The notes under the pieces were generated by a model. It was not told where the DNA came from, made no database searches, and saw only the letters and a program-made list of their open reading frames with translations. A stretch of 64,000 nt of DNA from the NCBI RefSeq assembly GCF_016918855.1, contig NZ_JADKYB010000008.1, forward strand, positions 186,001-250,000, given 5' to 3'. The stretch is from Actinacidiphila acididurans (lineage in GTDB: Bacteria; Actinomycetota; Actinomycetes; Streptomycetales; Streptomycetaceae). Both the position numbers and the translations under genes were made by a program. Positions 51,937 through 60,296 of the stretch are shown here, in pieces (the first letter of the stretch is position 1; the number at the start of each line of letters is the position of its first letter).

Positions 51937-52782
51937 CTAGTGCTCGGCGGTCCGCGTCGGGGCGGGGGTCGTCCGGGCCATGGAGGCGAGGAGGCGGAGT
52001 TTCTCGTCGCTCTCGCTGCCCTGGTCGGCGTAGTAGAGGACCAGGAGCACGTCGTCGACGGGGAGCTTGTCGCGGTGGAGGTGGAGCTCACCGACGACGG
52101 GGTGGTTCACGGTGGCGGTGCCGCCGTCGAGGTTGCGGACGTCGTGGCGGGCCCAGAGGGTGCGGAAGCGTTCGCTCGACAGGGCGAGCTCGCCGACCAG
52201 CTCCACGAAGCGCGGGTCGTCGGTGTCGTCGCCGACGGATTTTCTGAAGGCGGCGACGAATCCCTCCGTGGAGCGGGCCCAGTCCTGCTGGAACGCCCGC
52301 TCCTCGGGATCGAGCAGCAGCGAGCGGAGCCGGTTGTGCGGGGGCTGGAGGCGCGGGGAGAGCGCGACCGCGAGCCGGTTCGACGCGAGCACGTCGAAGG
52401 CGCGCCCTTCCACGAAAGCGGGCACCTGCACGCTCGCCAGGAGCTGATGCAGCCGTGCCGGTACGCGCTCGGGCCTGCGGCGCCGCTGCGGCCTCGGGCG
52501 CGCGGCGGCCAGGCCGAGGAGGTATTCCTGTTCGAGCTCGTCGAGGTGCAGGACCCGGGCGAGCGATTCGAGGACCTGGAGTGAGGGGTTCTTGTCGCGG
52601 CCGCGCTCCAGCCGCAGGTAGTAGTCGGCGCTGATGCCCGCGAGCATGGCCACTTCTTCCCGGCGCAGCCCCGGGACGCGGCGATTCGCGCCCGCCGGAA
52701 GCCCGGCCCGTTCGGGAGTGACCAGGGCTCTGCGGGCCCGCAGGTAGCCGCCGAGCAGGTTGCCGCGGTCGTCGTCGGTCAT
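51937..52782 (-). CDS. XRE-family regulator with MmyB-like ligand domain
   Basis: 281 aa. The HTH_XRE (GGYLRARRALVTPERAGLP..RRVPGLRREEVAMLAGISADYYLRLERGRDKNPSLQVLESLARVLHLDELEQEYL) is followed by the MmyB-type ligand-binding domain (FDVLASNRLAVALSPRL ... RSLLLDPEERAFQQDWARSTEGFVAAFRKSVGDDTDDPRFVELVGELALSSERFRTLWARHDV). This pairing is common in actinomycetes next to a divergent SDR gene, exactly as here, so it probably controls 52921-53682. The effector is thought to be fatty-acid-like in the family. Confidence 0.9.
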   Translation of the reverse strand: MTDDDRGNLLGGYLRARRALVTPERAGLPAGANRRVPGLRREEVAMLAGISADYYLRLERGRDKNPSLQVLESLARVLHLDELEQEYLLGLAAARPRPQRRRRPERVPARLHQLLASVQVPAFVEGRAFDVLASNRLAVALSPRLQPPHNRLRSLLLDPEERAFQQDWARSTEGFVAAFRKSVGDDTDDPRFVELVGELALSSERFRTLWARHDVRNLDGGTATVNHPVVGELHLHRDKLPVDDVLLVLYYADQGSESDEKLRLLASMARTTPAPTRTAEH

Positions 52783-52797
52783 ATTTCGGATCGTAGT

Positions 52798-52827
52798 TCA
52801 GGGCCGCGTCGGCAAAGGGGGCCCTGA
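52798..52827. promoter_or_regulatory. Inverted repeat in the XRE/SDR divergent promoter
   Basis: TCAGGGCC (52798-52805) and GGCCCTGA (52820-52827) are perfect 8-bp arms with a 14-bp spacer, 16 bp before the XRE-type gene start. This is a candidate binding site for the MmyB-type regulator. Confidence 0.45.
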
Positions 52828-52920
52828 CAGGACCCCGGAAAACGGGGGCACTGCCTCCACCCGGCGAAGGGATCGACACTGGAGGTGTTCCTTCGTATCC
52901 GTGCTGATCAGGAGCCACCC

Positions 52921-53682
52921 ATGGATATCACCAACCGCACCGTCTTCATCGCCGGAGCCACCTCGGGCATCGGTCTGGAGCTCGCCCGCCGCTTCGCCGC
53001 GGCCGGCAGCACCGTCGTCGTCGGCGGACGGCGGACCGACCAGCTCGAGCACATCGCGGCCGAGGGGTTCGCCACCGTCACCATCGACGTGACCGACCAG
53101 GACAGCGTCGACCACGCCCGCGACACGATTCTGCGCGACCACCCGGCCCTCGACACGATCGTGACGATGTCCGGGGTCATGCTCCCCGAGGACCTGCGCG
53201 ACCCCGCGCACTTCAGTGCCGCGCGGACCACGATCGACACCAACCTCCTCGGCACCATCCGCGTCATCGACGCCTTCACCCCGCACCTGATCGGGCGCGG
53301 CGCCGGCACCATCGTCACGGTCACCTCGGGCATCGGGTTCCTGCCGTTCCCGCCCATGCCGACCTACGCCGCCTCGAAGGCCGGCGTGCACGCCTACTCC
53401 GAGGCGCTGCGCGCACAGCTGGACGGCACCGGCGTCGAGGTCGCCGAACTGGTCCCGCCGGCCGTCGCCACCTTGCCGGAGCACGCCCGGGCCAACCCCC
53501 GCGCGCTCAAGCTGGACGACTTCGCCACCGAGGTGATGGACCTGCTCCAGGCCGACCCCACCCCGCACGAGATCCTCGTCAAGGGCGTGATGATGCACCG
53601 GTGGGCCGAGCGCGACGGCACCTACGACGAGCTGGTCGCCCAGCGGTCGCAGGCGCTCTCGATGCTCCCCGGCCGTCAGTGA
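52921..53682 (+). CDS. SDR-family oxidoreductase (DltE-like)
   Basis: 253 aa. Cofactor motif AGATSGIGLELARRFAAAG, NAG-equivalent TMSGVM, catalytic Ser in TVTSGIGFLPFP and YxxxK as YAASK identify a classical SDR; ELVPPAVAT follows. The YxxxK and Ser are intact, so it should be active with NAD(P). The overall pattern is that of DltE/YdfG-like short-chain dehydrogenases. Its expression is probably set by the divergent XRE/MmyB-type regulator. The substrate is unknown. Confidence 0.88.
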   Translation: MDITNRTVFIAGATSGIGLELARRFAAAGSTVVVGGRRTDQLEHIAAEGFATVTIDVTDQDSVDHARDTILRDHPALDTIVTMSGVMLPEDLRDPAHFSAARTTIDTNLLGTIRVIDAFTPHLIGRGAGTIVTVTSGIGFLPFPPMPTYAASKAGVHAYSEALRAQLDGTGVEVAELVPPAVATLPEHARANPRALKLDDFATEVMDLLQADPTPHEILVKGVMMHRWAERDGTYDELVAQRSQALSMLPGRQ

Positions 53683-53700
53683 CGGCAGTCGGTGAGGCCG

Positions 53701-54867
53701 TCAGTGACCGGAGCGCGGGGCCGGCGGCCGGGCGGAACGGCGGTCGCGGAAGAACTCGGTGATGTCGTCCGCCAGCAGGCCGGGCTCTTCGTGGGCGGCG
53801 AAGTGCCCGCCGCGCGGCATGTGCGTCCAGCGCGCGATGGCGTAGGTCCGCTCGGCCCAGCTCCGCGGCGGCCGGCTCAGGTCGGCCGGGAACAGGGCGA
53901 CCGCCGTGGGCACACTCACCCGCTCGACCCGCCTGGTCAGGCCCTGCGCGTACTCGTAGTAGGGGCGGAACGAGGTGGAGATCGTGCCGGTGAACCAGTA
54001 GAGGGACGCCTGCGTGAGGAGGAAGTCGTCGGTGAAGCGCGCGGACAGCTCGCCGCCGCTGTCGCTCCACGCGCGGTACTTCTCGGTGAGCCAGGTGAGC
54101 AGGCCTGTGGGGGAGTCGGCCAGGCCCTGGCTCAGGGTGAGCGGGCGGGTGCTCTGCTGGTGCTGGTAGCCGCCCTCCCGCGCCTGCCAGGCCGACACGG
54201 CGTCGAGGTGGGCCTGCTCCTGCGGGGTGAGGCCGGCCGGGTCGTAGGACGCCGGGGCCGCCACGGCCAGCACATGGATGCCGACCAGCGCCTCCGGGCG
54301 GGCCTCGGCGAGCCGTGAGGTGACGCCGGCGCCCAGGTCGCCGCCGTGCGCCGCGTACCGCTCGAAGCCGAGTTCGTCGTGCATCAGCCGGTGCCAGAGG
54401 TCGTGGGTCTGCTCCGCGCCGGTGAGCGCGGGCCGCTGCGGTGAGAACGCGAATCCGGGCAGCGACGGGACGATCACGGTGAAGGCGTCCTCGGCCGCAC
54501 CGCCGTACCGGGAGGGGGCGGCCAGCCGCTCGGCGAGGGCGGTGAGCTCGAGGAAGGAACTGGGCCAGCCGTGGGTGAGGACGATCGGCAGCGCGTCCGG
54601 GTGCTCGCCGTCGTAGCGGAGGTAGTGCACGGGGGTGCCGCCGAGGTCGGCGAAGCGGGAGGGGAGGGCGTTGATCGCTGCTTCGTGGGCCCGCCAGTCG
54701 TAGCCGTCGGCCCAGTACGCGGCCAGGCGGCGGATCTCCACCGGGTCCGTACCGGCCGCCCAGCCGTCGACCGGCCACGGCTCGGCCCATCGTGTGTCCT
54801 TCAACCGGGCGCGGAGCCCGGCCAGTTCGGCGTCACTGACCGAGATCACGGGTGGGTTGCTCGGCAT
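53701..54867 (-). CDS. Epoxide hydrolase (EHN-domain alpha/beta hydrolase)
   Basis: 388 aa, AAGGAG before the ATG. An N-terminal epoxide-hydrolase lid (SDAELAGLRARLKDTRWAEP ... YWADGYDWRAHEAAINALPSRFADLGGTPVHYLR) precedes the hydrolase core: oxyanion HGWP (99-102), nucleophile D177 in HGGDLGAGV, and catalytic His in PRGGHFAAHEEP. It opens epoxides to diols in the cytoplasm, either in detoxification or catabolism. Its first 35 bases overlap the end of the MFS gene, so TetR, MFS and hydrolase form one tightly coupled operon. Confidence 0.9.
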   Translation of the reverse strand: MPSNPPVISVSDAELAGLRARLKDTRWAEPWPVDGWAAGTDPVEIRRLAAYWADGYDWRAHEAAINALPSRFADLGGTPVHYLRYDGEHPDALPIVLTHGWPSSFLELTALAERLAAPSRYGGAAEDAFTVIVPSLPGFAFSPQRPALTGAEQTHDLWHRLMHDELGFERYAAHGGDLGAGVTSRLAEARPEALVGIHVLAVAAPASYDPAGLTPQEQAHLDAVSAWQAREGGYQHQQSTRPLTLSQGLADSPTGLLTWLTEKYRAWSDSGGELSARFTDDFLLTQASLYWFTGTISTSFRPYYEYAQGLTRRVERVSVPTAVALFPADLSRPPRSWAERTYAIARWTHMPRGGHFAAHEEPGLLADDITEFFRDRRSARPPAPRSGH

Positions 54868-56155
54868 GGCGTTCTCCTTGGCGTGTTGCGGTTCCCGCCG
54901 TGACGGGTGGGTCTGTTGGGTTCGCCGGGGTGGTACGGACCGGTGGGCGGTCGGCGCGCGGGTCGCGGCGGGCGGCGCCGGCCAGGGCGGCGGACCCGGT
55001 CATGAGGACCGCGACGACGAGCAGGGCGGGGGCGAGACCGGTCCGGCCGGCGAGGAATCCGATCAGCGGAGGGCCGCCGACGAAGCCGCCGTATCCGATC
55101 GAGGTGATGACACCGACCCGGTCGGCGGCACGTACGGGCTCGTCCGCGCCCGCGCTCAGCGCGACCGGGAAGCCGAGCGCCGCGCCCCCTCCCCACAGCA
55201 GCACACCGGCGACCGCCGCCCAGGCGCCCGGCCCGAACGCGAAGAGGACGACGCCGGTGGCCGCGGCGGCGGCAGCCGCGCGCAGCGCCCCGGGCCGGCC
55301 CAGCCGGCCGATGACCGCGGGCCCGAACCAGCGGCCCAGCGTGATCGCGGCGAGGAACACGGCATAGGTCAGCGTCCCGACGGCAGCCGTGGCGTGGTGG
55401 CGGTCGATGACGGTGAGGCTGATCCAGTTGCTGCCCGCGCCTTCCGCGACCGCGAAGGCCAGCGCGATCAGGCCGATGGCCGGCGTGCGCGGGTCGCGCC
55501 AGGGAGCCGGGCCGAGGGGTGCCATCGCCCGGTGCGGACCGGCCGTGCGGGGTGCGGACCCGGGGAGCTCGGGGAGGAAGTGCCGGGCGGCCGCGGGCGT
55601 CGCGAGGGCGACGAGTACGGCGACCGCGGCGATGTGCAGGCTCACCGGAATCCGCCAAGCGGTCATCAGGGCGCCGAGACTCGCTCCGGCGACCGTACCG
55701 AGACTGAACCCGGCGAAGAAGCGCGGCATCACCGGACGGCCGAGCCGGCGTTCGACGGCCGCGGCGTGCACGGTCATCGCGACGTCCCAGATGCCGGTGG
55801 CCGCGCCCTGCAGGAACAGGCCGGCCATCAGCAGCGGCGACCGGAGGGCGTACCCGAGCGCCACCACGCCGAGACCGGCGCCGACCAGTACGGCCACGGC
55901 GCTGACCGCCCGGCGGGGCCCGATCCGGCCGACGACCCTCCCGGCCGGCGGCAGCACCAGCGCGCCGCCGGCGGCGATCACGAGGAGCATCAGCCCCAGC
56001 GACGCCGGGTCCAGGCCCATCCGGGCACGTATCTGCGGCAGCCGGGAGGTCCACGTCGCCCCGGCGACTCCCAGGGCGGCGAAGACCGCGTACGTCGATC
56101 TCACCGCGGCCGCGGTCTCCCGCGCCCGCGGATCGGCGGCGGCGGTCGCGGTCAC
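54833..56155 (-). CDS. MFS transporter
   Basis: 440 aa from the GTG at 56155, which overlaps the TetR stop as GTGA. About 12 hydrophobic helices are visible (VRSTYAVFAALGVAGATWTSRLPQIRARMGL, GLMLLVIAAGGALVLPPAG, MAGLFLQGAATGIWDVAMTVHAAAVERRLGRPVMPRFFAGFSLG). Features such as WTSRLPQIR and VERRLGRPVMPRFFAGFSLG recall the YbjJ/fucose-permease-like branch of MFS. The C-terminal 35 residues (about 400-440) are hydrophilic and overlap the epoxide-hydrolase gene start. The substrate may be related to that of the hydrolase. Confidence 0.85.
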   Translation of the reverse strand: MTATAAADPRARETAAAVRSTYAVFAALGVAGATWTSRLPQIRARMGLDPASLGLMLLVIAAGGALVLPPAGRVVGRIGPRRAVSAVAVLVGAGLGVVALGYALRSPLLMAGLFLQGAATGIWDVAMTVHAAAVERRLGRPVMPRFFAGFSLGTVAGASLGALMTAWRIPVSLHIAAVAVLVALATPAAARHFLPELPGSAPRTAGPHRAMAPLGPAPWRDPRTPAIGLIALAFAVAEGAGSNWISLTVIDRHHATAAVGTLTYAVFLAAITLGRWFGPAVIGRLGRPGALRAAAAAAATGVVLFAFGPGAWAAVAGVLLWGGGAALGFPVALSAGADEPVRAADRVGVITSIGYGGFVGGPPLIGFLAGRTGLAPALLVVAVLMTGSAALAGAARRDPRADRPPVRTTPANPTDPPVTAGTATRQGERHAEQPTRDLGQ

Positions 56156-56733
56156 GATTCCGGTCCGATGGCCTGGGCCAGGGCCCGTACGATCGCCGCC
56201 CGCGTCGTTTCCCGCGGCTCCGGATCCGCCGCGAGCAGCGCATGCATGATCAGCCCTTCGAGCAGGGCGTCCAGCGAGGCGGCGACCTCCGGTCCGGTGA
56301 AGCGGGCCAGCACCGCCCGGCTGTCCCGGGTCCACCGCTGCGTGAGCGCGCGCAGCGCCGGATCGCGCAGCGCGGCCAGGTGCAGTTCGAAGCCGAGCAC
56401 CGCACTGCGGCGCCGGGACGGTCCTCCCCGCACGAGTTCCACCAGGACCTCGACCAGGTCCTCCCGCGCCTCCACCCCCGTGAACAGCCCCTCGAACTCC
56501 GCGGTCCGCCGCTCCACGTACCAGCCGAACGCCTCCGCCTGCAGCTCCGCCAGGCTCGCGAAGTGATACGTGACCGATCCGAGGGGTACGTCCGCGCGTG
56601 CGGCCACCTTCCGATGCGTGATCCCGGCCGCCCCGTCCGTCACGAGCACGTCGAGCGCGGCGTCCAGAATGCGGGTCCTCCGCTCCGGATCATGCCGCCG
56701 AGCCCGTCTCCCGCCGCCTTCCGTCCTCTCCAT
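56152..56733 (-). CDS. TetR-family repressor
   Basis: 193 aa. HTH: RTRILDAALDVLVTDGAAGITHRKVAARADVPLGSVTYHFASLAELQAEAF; C-terminal dimer helices follow. No Shine-Dalgarno precedes the ATG. A -10-like TACATT ends seven bases before it, so the mRNA may be leaderless. Repeated GGAACANATGTAC elements immediately upstream are probable operators. It heads the operon TetR-MFS-epoxide hydrolase and likely represses it. Confidence 0.88.
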   Translation of the reverse strand: MERTEGGGRRARRHDPERRTRILDAALDVLVTDGAAGITHRKVAARADVPLGSVTYHFASLAELQAEAFGWYVERRTAEFEGLFTGVEAREDLVEVLVELVRGGPSRRRSAVLGFELHLAALRDPALRALTQRWTRDSRAVLARFTGPEVAASLDALLEGLIMHALLAADPEPRETTRAAIVRALAQAIGPES

Positions 56734-56769
56734 AGGAACAAATGTACATCCCTTGAGGAACAGATGTAC
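56734..56769. promoter_or_regulatory. TetR operator repeats at the operon start
   Basis: AGGAACAAATGTAC (56734-56747) and AGGAACAGATGTAC (56756-56769) form a direct repeat with 22-bp period. GTACATC (56744-56750) and GATGTAC (56763-56769) also make a perfect 7-bp inverted repeat. Both abut the TetR start codon. Confidence 0.65.
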
Positions 56770-56962
56770 GTAACGGCGGCGCTGTCGGTGGGAGGCGCTA
56801 TGTTCTGGCCCGTGGAGACCTCACCGACAACCGTCCGGCTCACCGGAGACCGCGGCCGGAAGAGGTCCAATAATTGCGTCCGGCCGGCCCTGAACCTAGG
56901 CTCCCCCACGGCTGGCGATCACAGTCTGCAATCACATCGTTCCGAGGGCGGGAGGCCCTGGC

Positions 56963-57610
56963 GTGTCCCGAGTGAGAGTCCACAACTTCGCCGTCTCCAT
57001 CGACGGTTTCGCCACCGGTGAAGGGCAGAGCCTCGACGCCCCGTTCGGCCATGCCGGCACGCGGCTGCACGAGTGGTTCTTCGGGACCCGGACCTTCCAG
57101 CAGCAGGTGCTCGGCAAGCCGGACGGGAGCACCGGGGCCGACGACGCCATCGCCCGCACCTGGAACGACGGCATCGGGGCGGAGATCATGGGCCGCAACA
57201 AGTTCGGCCCCCAGCGCGGGCCGTGGGAAGACCACGACTGGAACGGCTGGTGGGGGCCCAACCCGCCCTTCCACACCCCGGCGTTCATCCTGACCCACCA
57301 CCCCCGCCCCTCGGTGGAGATGGAGGGCGGCACCACCTTCCACTTCATCGACGCCACGCCGCAGGAGGCACTGCGTCAGGCGCGCGAGGCCGCGGGCGAC
57401 CTGGACGTGCGGATCGGCGGCGGGCCGACCACGGTCCGCGCCTTCCTCGCCGAGGATCTCGTCGATCACCTGCACATCGTTGTCGTCCCCATCGTCCTGG
57501 GCCGGGGCGAGCGCCTGTGGGACGGACTCGAAGGACTCGACCAGCGCTTCCAGGTCGAGTCCGTGACGACCCCCAGCGGCGTCACTCACATGACCTACAC
57601 CCGGCCGTAA
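56963..57610 (+). CDS. Dihydrofolate reductase-like (RibD C-terminal) protein
   Basis: 215 aa from a GTG. The family pattern is VRVHNFAVSIDGFATGEGQSLDAPFGHAGTRLHEW at the N-terminus, IMGRNKFGP in the middle, HHPRPSVEMEGGTTFHFID, and the C-terminal DLDVRIGGGPTTVRAFLAEDLVDHLHIVVVPIVLGRGERLWDG. It is an NADPH-binding reductase of the RibD_C superfamily, not a true folate enzyme. Such proteins are common in actinomycetes and their substrates are mostly unknown. It ends 28 bp from the converging NmrA-like gene. Confidence 0.88.
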   Translation: MSRVRVHNFAVSIDGFATGEGQSLDAPFGHAGTRLHEWFFGTRTFQQQVLGKPDGSTGADDAIARTWNDGIGAEIMGRNKFGPQRGPWEDHDWNGWWGPNPPFHTPAFILTHHPRPSVEMEGGTTFHFIDATPQEALRQAREAAGDLDVRIGGGPTTVRAFLAEDLVDHLHIVVVPIVLGRGERLWDGLEGLDQRFQVESVTTPSGVTHMTYTRP

Positions 57611-57638
57611 GCGACTGTCCGCCCGGTCCGCGGCCCCG

Positions 57639-58496
57639 CTAGCGGGCGATGCCGGCCGCGAACCGGTCGGCGACGGTGCGGGGTTCGCGGCCGAGCAGTT
57701 CGGCCAGTGCGGGGCCGACGCCGGCGAAGCGCCCTTCGCGGGCGGCCCGGAACGTGGTGAGCGTCATCCGTGCCATCGCCTCCGGCGTGCCGGCCGCGAC
57801 CTTGTCCGCGATCCACTCCTCGTCGTCCACCACGACGCGCTTGACCTCCCGGCCGCCGACCCTGGAGGCGATGGCGGCGACGTCGTCGAACGTCACGGCC
57901 CGGGACGCGGTGAGCGTGACCGGCCCGTCGAACGTCCGGTCACCGGCCAGGACGACCGCTGCCGCTTCGGCCACATCGGCGCGGTCGGTCCAGGAGACCG
58001 GCCCGTCGGCCGGGGCCGTGATGGTGCCGGTCCGCTGCCAGGGGCCGAGCAGCCAGCCCAGGCTGTGGGCGTAGAAGCCGTTGCGCAGCGAGGTCCAGGC
58101 GACCCCGGAGCCGGCGAGGAGCGTTTCGGTGGCGGCGTGATCGCGGGCCGGGGGGAAGGGGCTGTCGGCCCCGGCGCCCTGGTGGCTGGTGTAGAGGATG
58201 CGCCGGACTCCCGCCGCGACGGCGGCCTCGATGCCGGCGCGGTGCAGGGCGACCGCGTCGGCGTGCGGGTCGTTGGAGGAGACGAGCAGGACCTGCTCGG
58301 CGCCTTCGAAGGAGTGGCGCAGCGCGACCGGGTCCTCGTAGGAGCCCTGTCGTACCCGTACGCCGCGCTCGGCGAAGCGTCGTGCCTTGTCGACGTCGCG
58401 GACGCTGACGCCGATCCGCTCCGCGGGGACCCGCTTCAGGAGGTGTTCGACGGTGGCGCCGTTCAGCGCGCCGGTCGCACCGGTGACAACGATCAC
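57639..58496 (-). CDS. NmrA/YtfG-like NAD(P)H-dependent reductase
   Basis: 285 aa from the GTG at 58496 (AAGGA upstream). The Rossmann motif VTGATGALNGATVEHLLKR is followed by GVSVRDVDKARRFAERGVRVRQGSYEDPVALRHSFEGAEQVLLVSSND, YTSHQGAG, TSLRNGFYAHSLGWLLGPW and DRADVAEAAAVVLAG. This is the quinone-reductase-like branch (YtfG/QOR2). It lies 41 bp downstream of a TetR gene on the same strand and is presumably co-transcribed with it. The frame extends upstream into the TetR gene but without homology. Confidence 0.88.
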   Translation of the reverse strand: MIVVTGATGALNGATVEHLLKRVPAERIGVSVRDVDKARRFAERGVRVRQGSYEDPVALRHSFEGAEQVLLVSSNDPHADAVALHRAGIEAAVAAGVRRILYTSHQGAGADSPFPPARDHAATETLLAGSGVAWTSLRNGFYAHSLGWLLGPWQRTGTITAPADGPVSWTDRADVAEAAAVVLAGDRTFDGPVTLTASRAVTFDDVAAIASRVGGREVKRVVVDDEEWIADKVAAGTPEAMARMTLTTFRAAREGRFAGVGPALAELLGREPRTVADRFAAGIAR

Positions 58497-58537
58497 GAGG
58501 GGGTTCCTTTCGTGCCCGCTCCGCGCGCGGGCGTGTC

Positions 58538-59161
58538 TCATCGGCCGCGCAGGAGCGGCAGCAGGATGTCGTCGACGAGGTGCTCGACGAAGCGCTGGTC
58601 GCACGGCTCGCCGGCGACGACCACGCGGTGCACGATCACGGCCGGGGCCACCTCGGCGAAGAGCTCGGCGGCGCCGGGCACCAGGTGTTCGCCGCGCCCG
58701 ATCGCCTTGCGCAGCGGCTGGTCGGTCATCGCGGCCTCGTCGCGGCGCAGGATGCGGCGCATCTCCTCGGCGAGCCTCGGGTCGCTGCGCATGCCGGCGA
58801 ACAGTGCCCCGAGCAGCCCGATCTCCTGCTCGGCGATCTGCCCCGCCAGCCAGGCGACGAGCGCGAGCAGGTTCTCGCGAAGGTCGTCCGCGGCGGGCTC
58901 GGGCGGCGTGGCGTGCGAGCGATGTTCGACCGCGGCCGCGACCAGGGCGGCCTTGTCGCGGTAGCGGCGGTAGATCGTCGTCTTCGCCGCCCTGGAGCGG
59001 CCCGCGACCGCCTCCATGGACAGATGCTCGTAACCGACCTCGACCAGCAGGGACAGCGTCGCCTCGAGGATCGCCACGTCACGACTCGCGTCACGCGGCC
59101 TGCCCGTTCCGGACGACTTGTCCGGCCCGCCGGCGCCCGGGCCACCCGATGCATTCACCAA
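58538..59161 (-). CDS. TetR-family repressor
   Basis: 207 aa. HTH: DVAILEATLSLLVEVGYEHLSMEAVAGRSRAAKTTIYRRYRDKAALVAAAVEHR, preceded by a flexible Gly/Ser-rich N-terminus. The C-terminal region is of the TetR_C_16/AcrR-like kind (NLLALVAWLAGQIAEQEIGLLGALFAGMRSDPRLAEEMRRIL). A 35-bp near-perfect palindrome lies 14 bp upstream of the start. With the NmrA-like gene it forms a repressor-enzyme operon. Confidence 0.9.
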   Translation of the reverse strand: MVNASGGPGAGGPDKSSGTGRPRDASRDVAILEATLSLLVEVGYEHLSMEAVAGRSRAAKTTIYRRYRDKAALVAAAVEHRSHATPPEPAADDLRENLLALVAWLAGQIAEQEIGLLGALFAGMRSDPRLAEEMRRILRRDEAAMTDQPLRKAIGRGEHLVPGAAELFAEVAPAVIVHRVVVAGEPCDQRFVEHLVDDILLPLLRGR

Positions 59162-59174
59162 GGGACGACCTCCT

Positions 59175-59209
59175 TACTTTCGCTACGCTACTGTAGCGTA
59201 TCGAAAGTA
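59175..59209. promoter_or_regulatory. 35-bp nested palindromic operator of the TetR operon
   Basis: Outer arms TACTTTCG (59175-59182) and CGAAAGTA (59202-59209) are perfect. Inner arms TACGCTA (59184-59190) and TAGCGTA (59194-59200) are also perfect around CTG. Only the single bases between the arms and the central three fail to pair. It lies directly before the TetR gene and may bind two dimers. Confidence 0.8.
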
Positions 59210-59242
59210 GGCGGAACGGGGTCATGCCCCAACGGCGGCCCC

Positions 59243-59830
59243 CTAACGCTCGTGGATCCCGCTGATGCGGCCGCGTGCGAGGACCGGGGCCTCGATGGCG
59301 GCGAGCAGGGGGCGCGGCCGGGTTTTGAGGAGGGCGTCGCGGTCCGGGCGGTTCAGGAGGGTGCGGCCGAGTGCGTAGAGCTGGACGACGTAGCGGTGCG
59401 GGCCGTGGCCCTTGAGGGGTTCCGGTCCGTGGTAGCCGCGGCCGATGGTGGAACGCAGCAGGGTGACGCCCGGAGCGGGGTGCCGCTTGGACAGCGCGCC
59501 CGGCGGGAGTTCGTGCGGGCTCCGGAGGCCGGCCTCGTCGATGATTGCGAGGCAGTGGACGGCGGGCTTGCTGCCCAGCGGGCTGTCGATGTCCTCGATC
59601 AGGAGCAGGAGTTCGGCGGTTCCGGCCGGCGGCTCGCTCCAGGACAGGTGCGGCGAGAGGTTCTCGCCGCCGACCCGGGAGCCGGCGTGCCGGGGCGGGA
59701 GCGGGTGCGAGTCGGTGAAGTCGCCGCTGGTGATCCGAAGCGTTTCCGGTGCGGACAGGTTGGGTTGGTTCCACGCGTAATTGCCCTCGTCGGGGCGGCT
59801 GTTGCGCAGAAGAGTGCCCAGGAGTGTCAT
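59243..59830 (-). CDS. PEBP-family (YbhB/YbcL) protein
   Basis: 195 aa. The phosphatidylethanolamine-binding-protein fold is seen in LRITSGDFTDSHPLPPRHAGSRVGGENLSPHLSWSEPPAGTAELLLLIEDIDSPLGSKPAVHCLAI (the DxDxP and xHxx motifs of the anion pocket) and RGYHGPEPLKGHGPHRYVVQLYAL. There is no signal peptide, so it is cytoplasmic. Family members are small-ligand-binding proteins of unclear role. It lies 13 bp after a MarR gene and closes a LysR-MFS-MarR-PEBP operon. Confidence 0.85.
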   Translation of the reverse strand: MTLLGTLLRNSRPDEGNYAWNQPNLSAPETLRITSGDFTDSHPLPPRHAGSRVGGENLSPHLSWSEPPAGTAELLLLIEDIDSPLGSKPAVHCLAIIDEAGLRSPHELPPGALSKRHPAPGVTLLRSTIGRGYHGPEPLKGHGPHRYVVQLYALGRTLLNRPDRDALLKTRPRPLLAAIEAPVLARGRISGIHER

Positions 59831-59843
59831 GCGTCTGCCTTGC

Positions 59844-60296
59844 CTAACTGGTCGGGGGTTCGGCTTCGGAATTCAGGGCCGCGAAGATGCGGGTAAGGGC
59901 GGACAGGTCGTCCGAGTCGAGGGCGGCGAGGGCGGGCGGCGGGTCGGTGAGGATCCGCTGGGCGGTCGCGGCGGCCTGCCGGCCGGCGTCGGTGAGGTGC
60001 ACGAGTTTGCGGCGGTTGTCCTCGGGATGCGCTCCCCGGCGGACGAGGCCGCGTCGCTCCAGCCGGTCCACCGCGACGGTGGCGGCGGAAGGGTCGACCT
60101 CGACGGCCTGCGCGATCTCCCGCAGCGTCATCGGAGCGTCGGCGAGCCTGATCAGCAGTTCGGCCTTCCCCACGCCGAGGTCCAACTCGACGCGCAGCGC
60201 ACGGCGGCGGTCCTCGCCCGCGATGAATTTCTGCATCCCCGCCCAGGCCTCGGCCGCCGGGGCGTCGTTGCCTGCGGTGCTCGCGTCGGAGTTCAT
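59844..60296 (-). CDS. MarR-family regulator
   Basis: 150 aa from the ATG at 60296, overlapping the MFS stop as ATGA. The winged helix is GVGKAELLIRLADAPMTLREIAQAVEVDPSAATVAVDRLERRGLVRRGAHPEDNRRKLVHLTDAG; DNRRKLV is the conserved wing. It probably represses its own operon through the AACAA-N3-TTGTT palindrome before the MFS gene, released by a substrate of the exporter. Confidence 0.9.
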   Translation of the reverse strand: MNSDASTAGNDAPAAEAWAGMQKFIAGEDRRRALRVELDLGVGKAELLIRLADAPMTLREIAQAVEVDPSAATVAVDRLERRGLVRRGAHPEDNRRKLVHLTDAGRQAAATAQRILTDPPPALAALDSDDLSALTRIFAALNSEAEPPTS

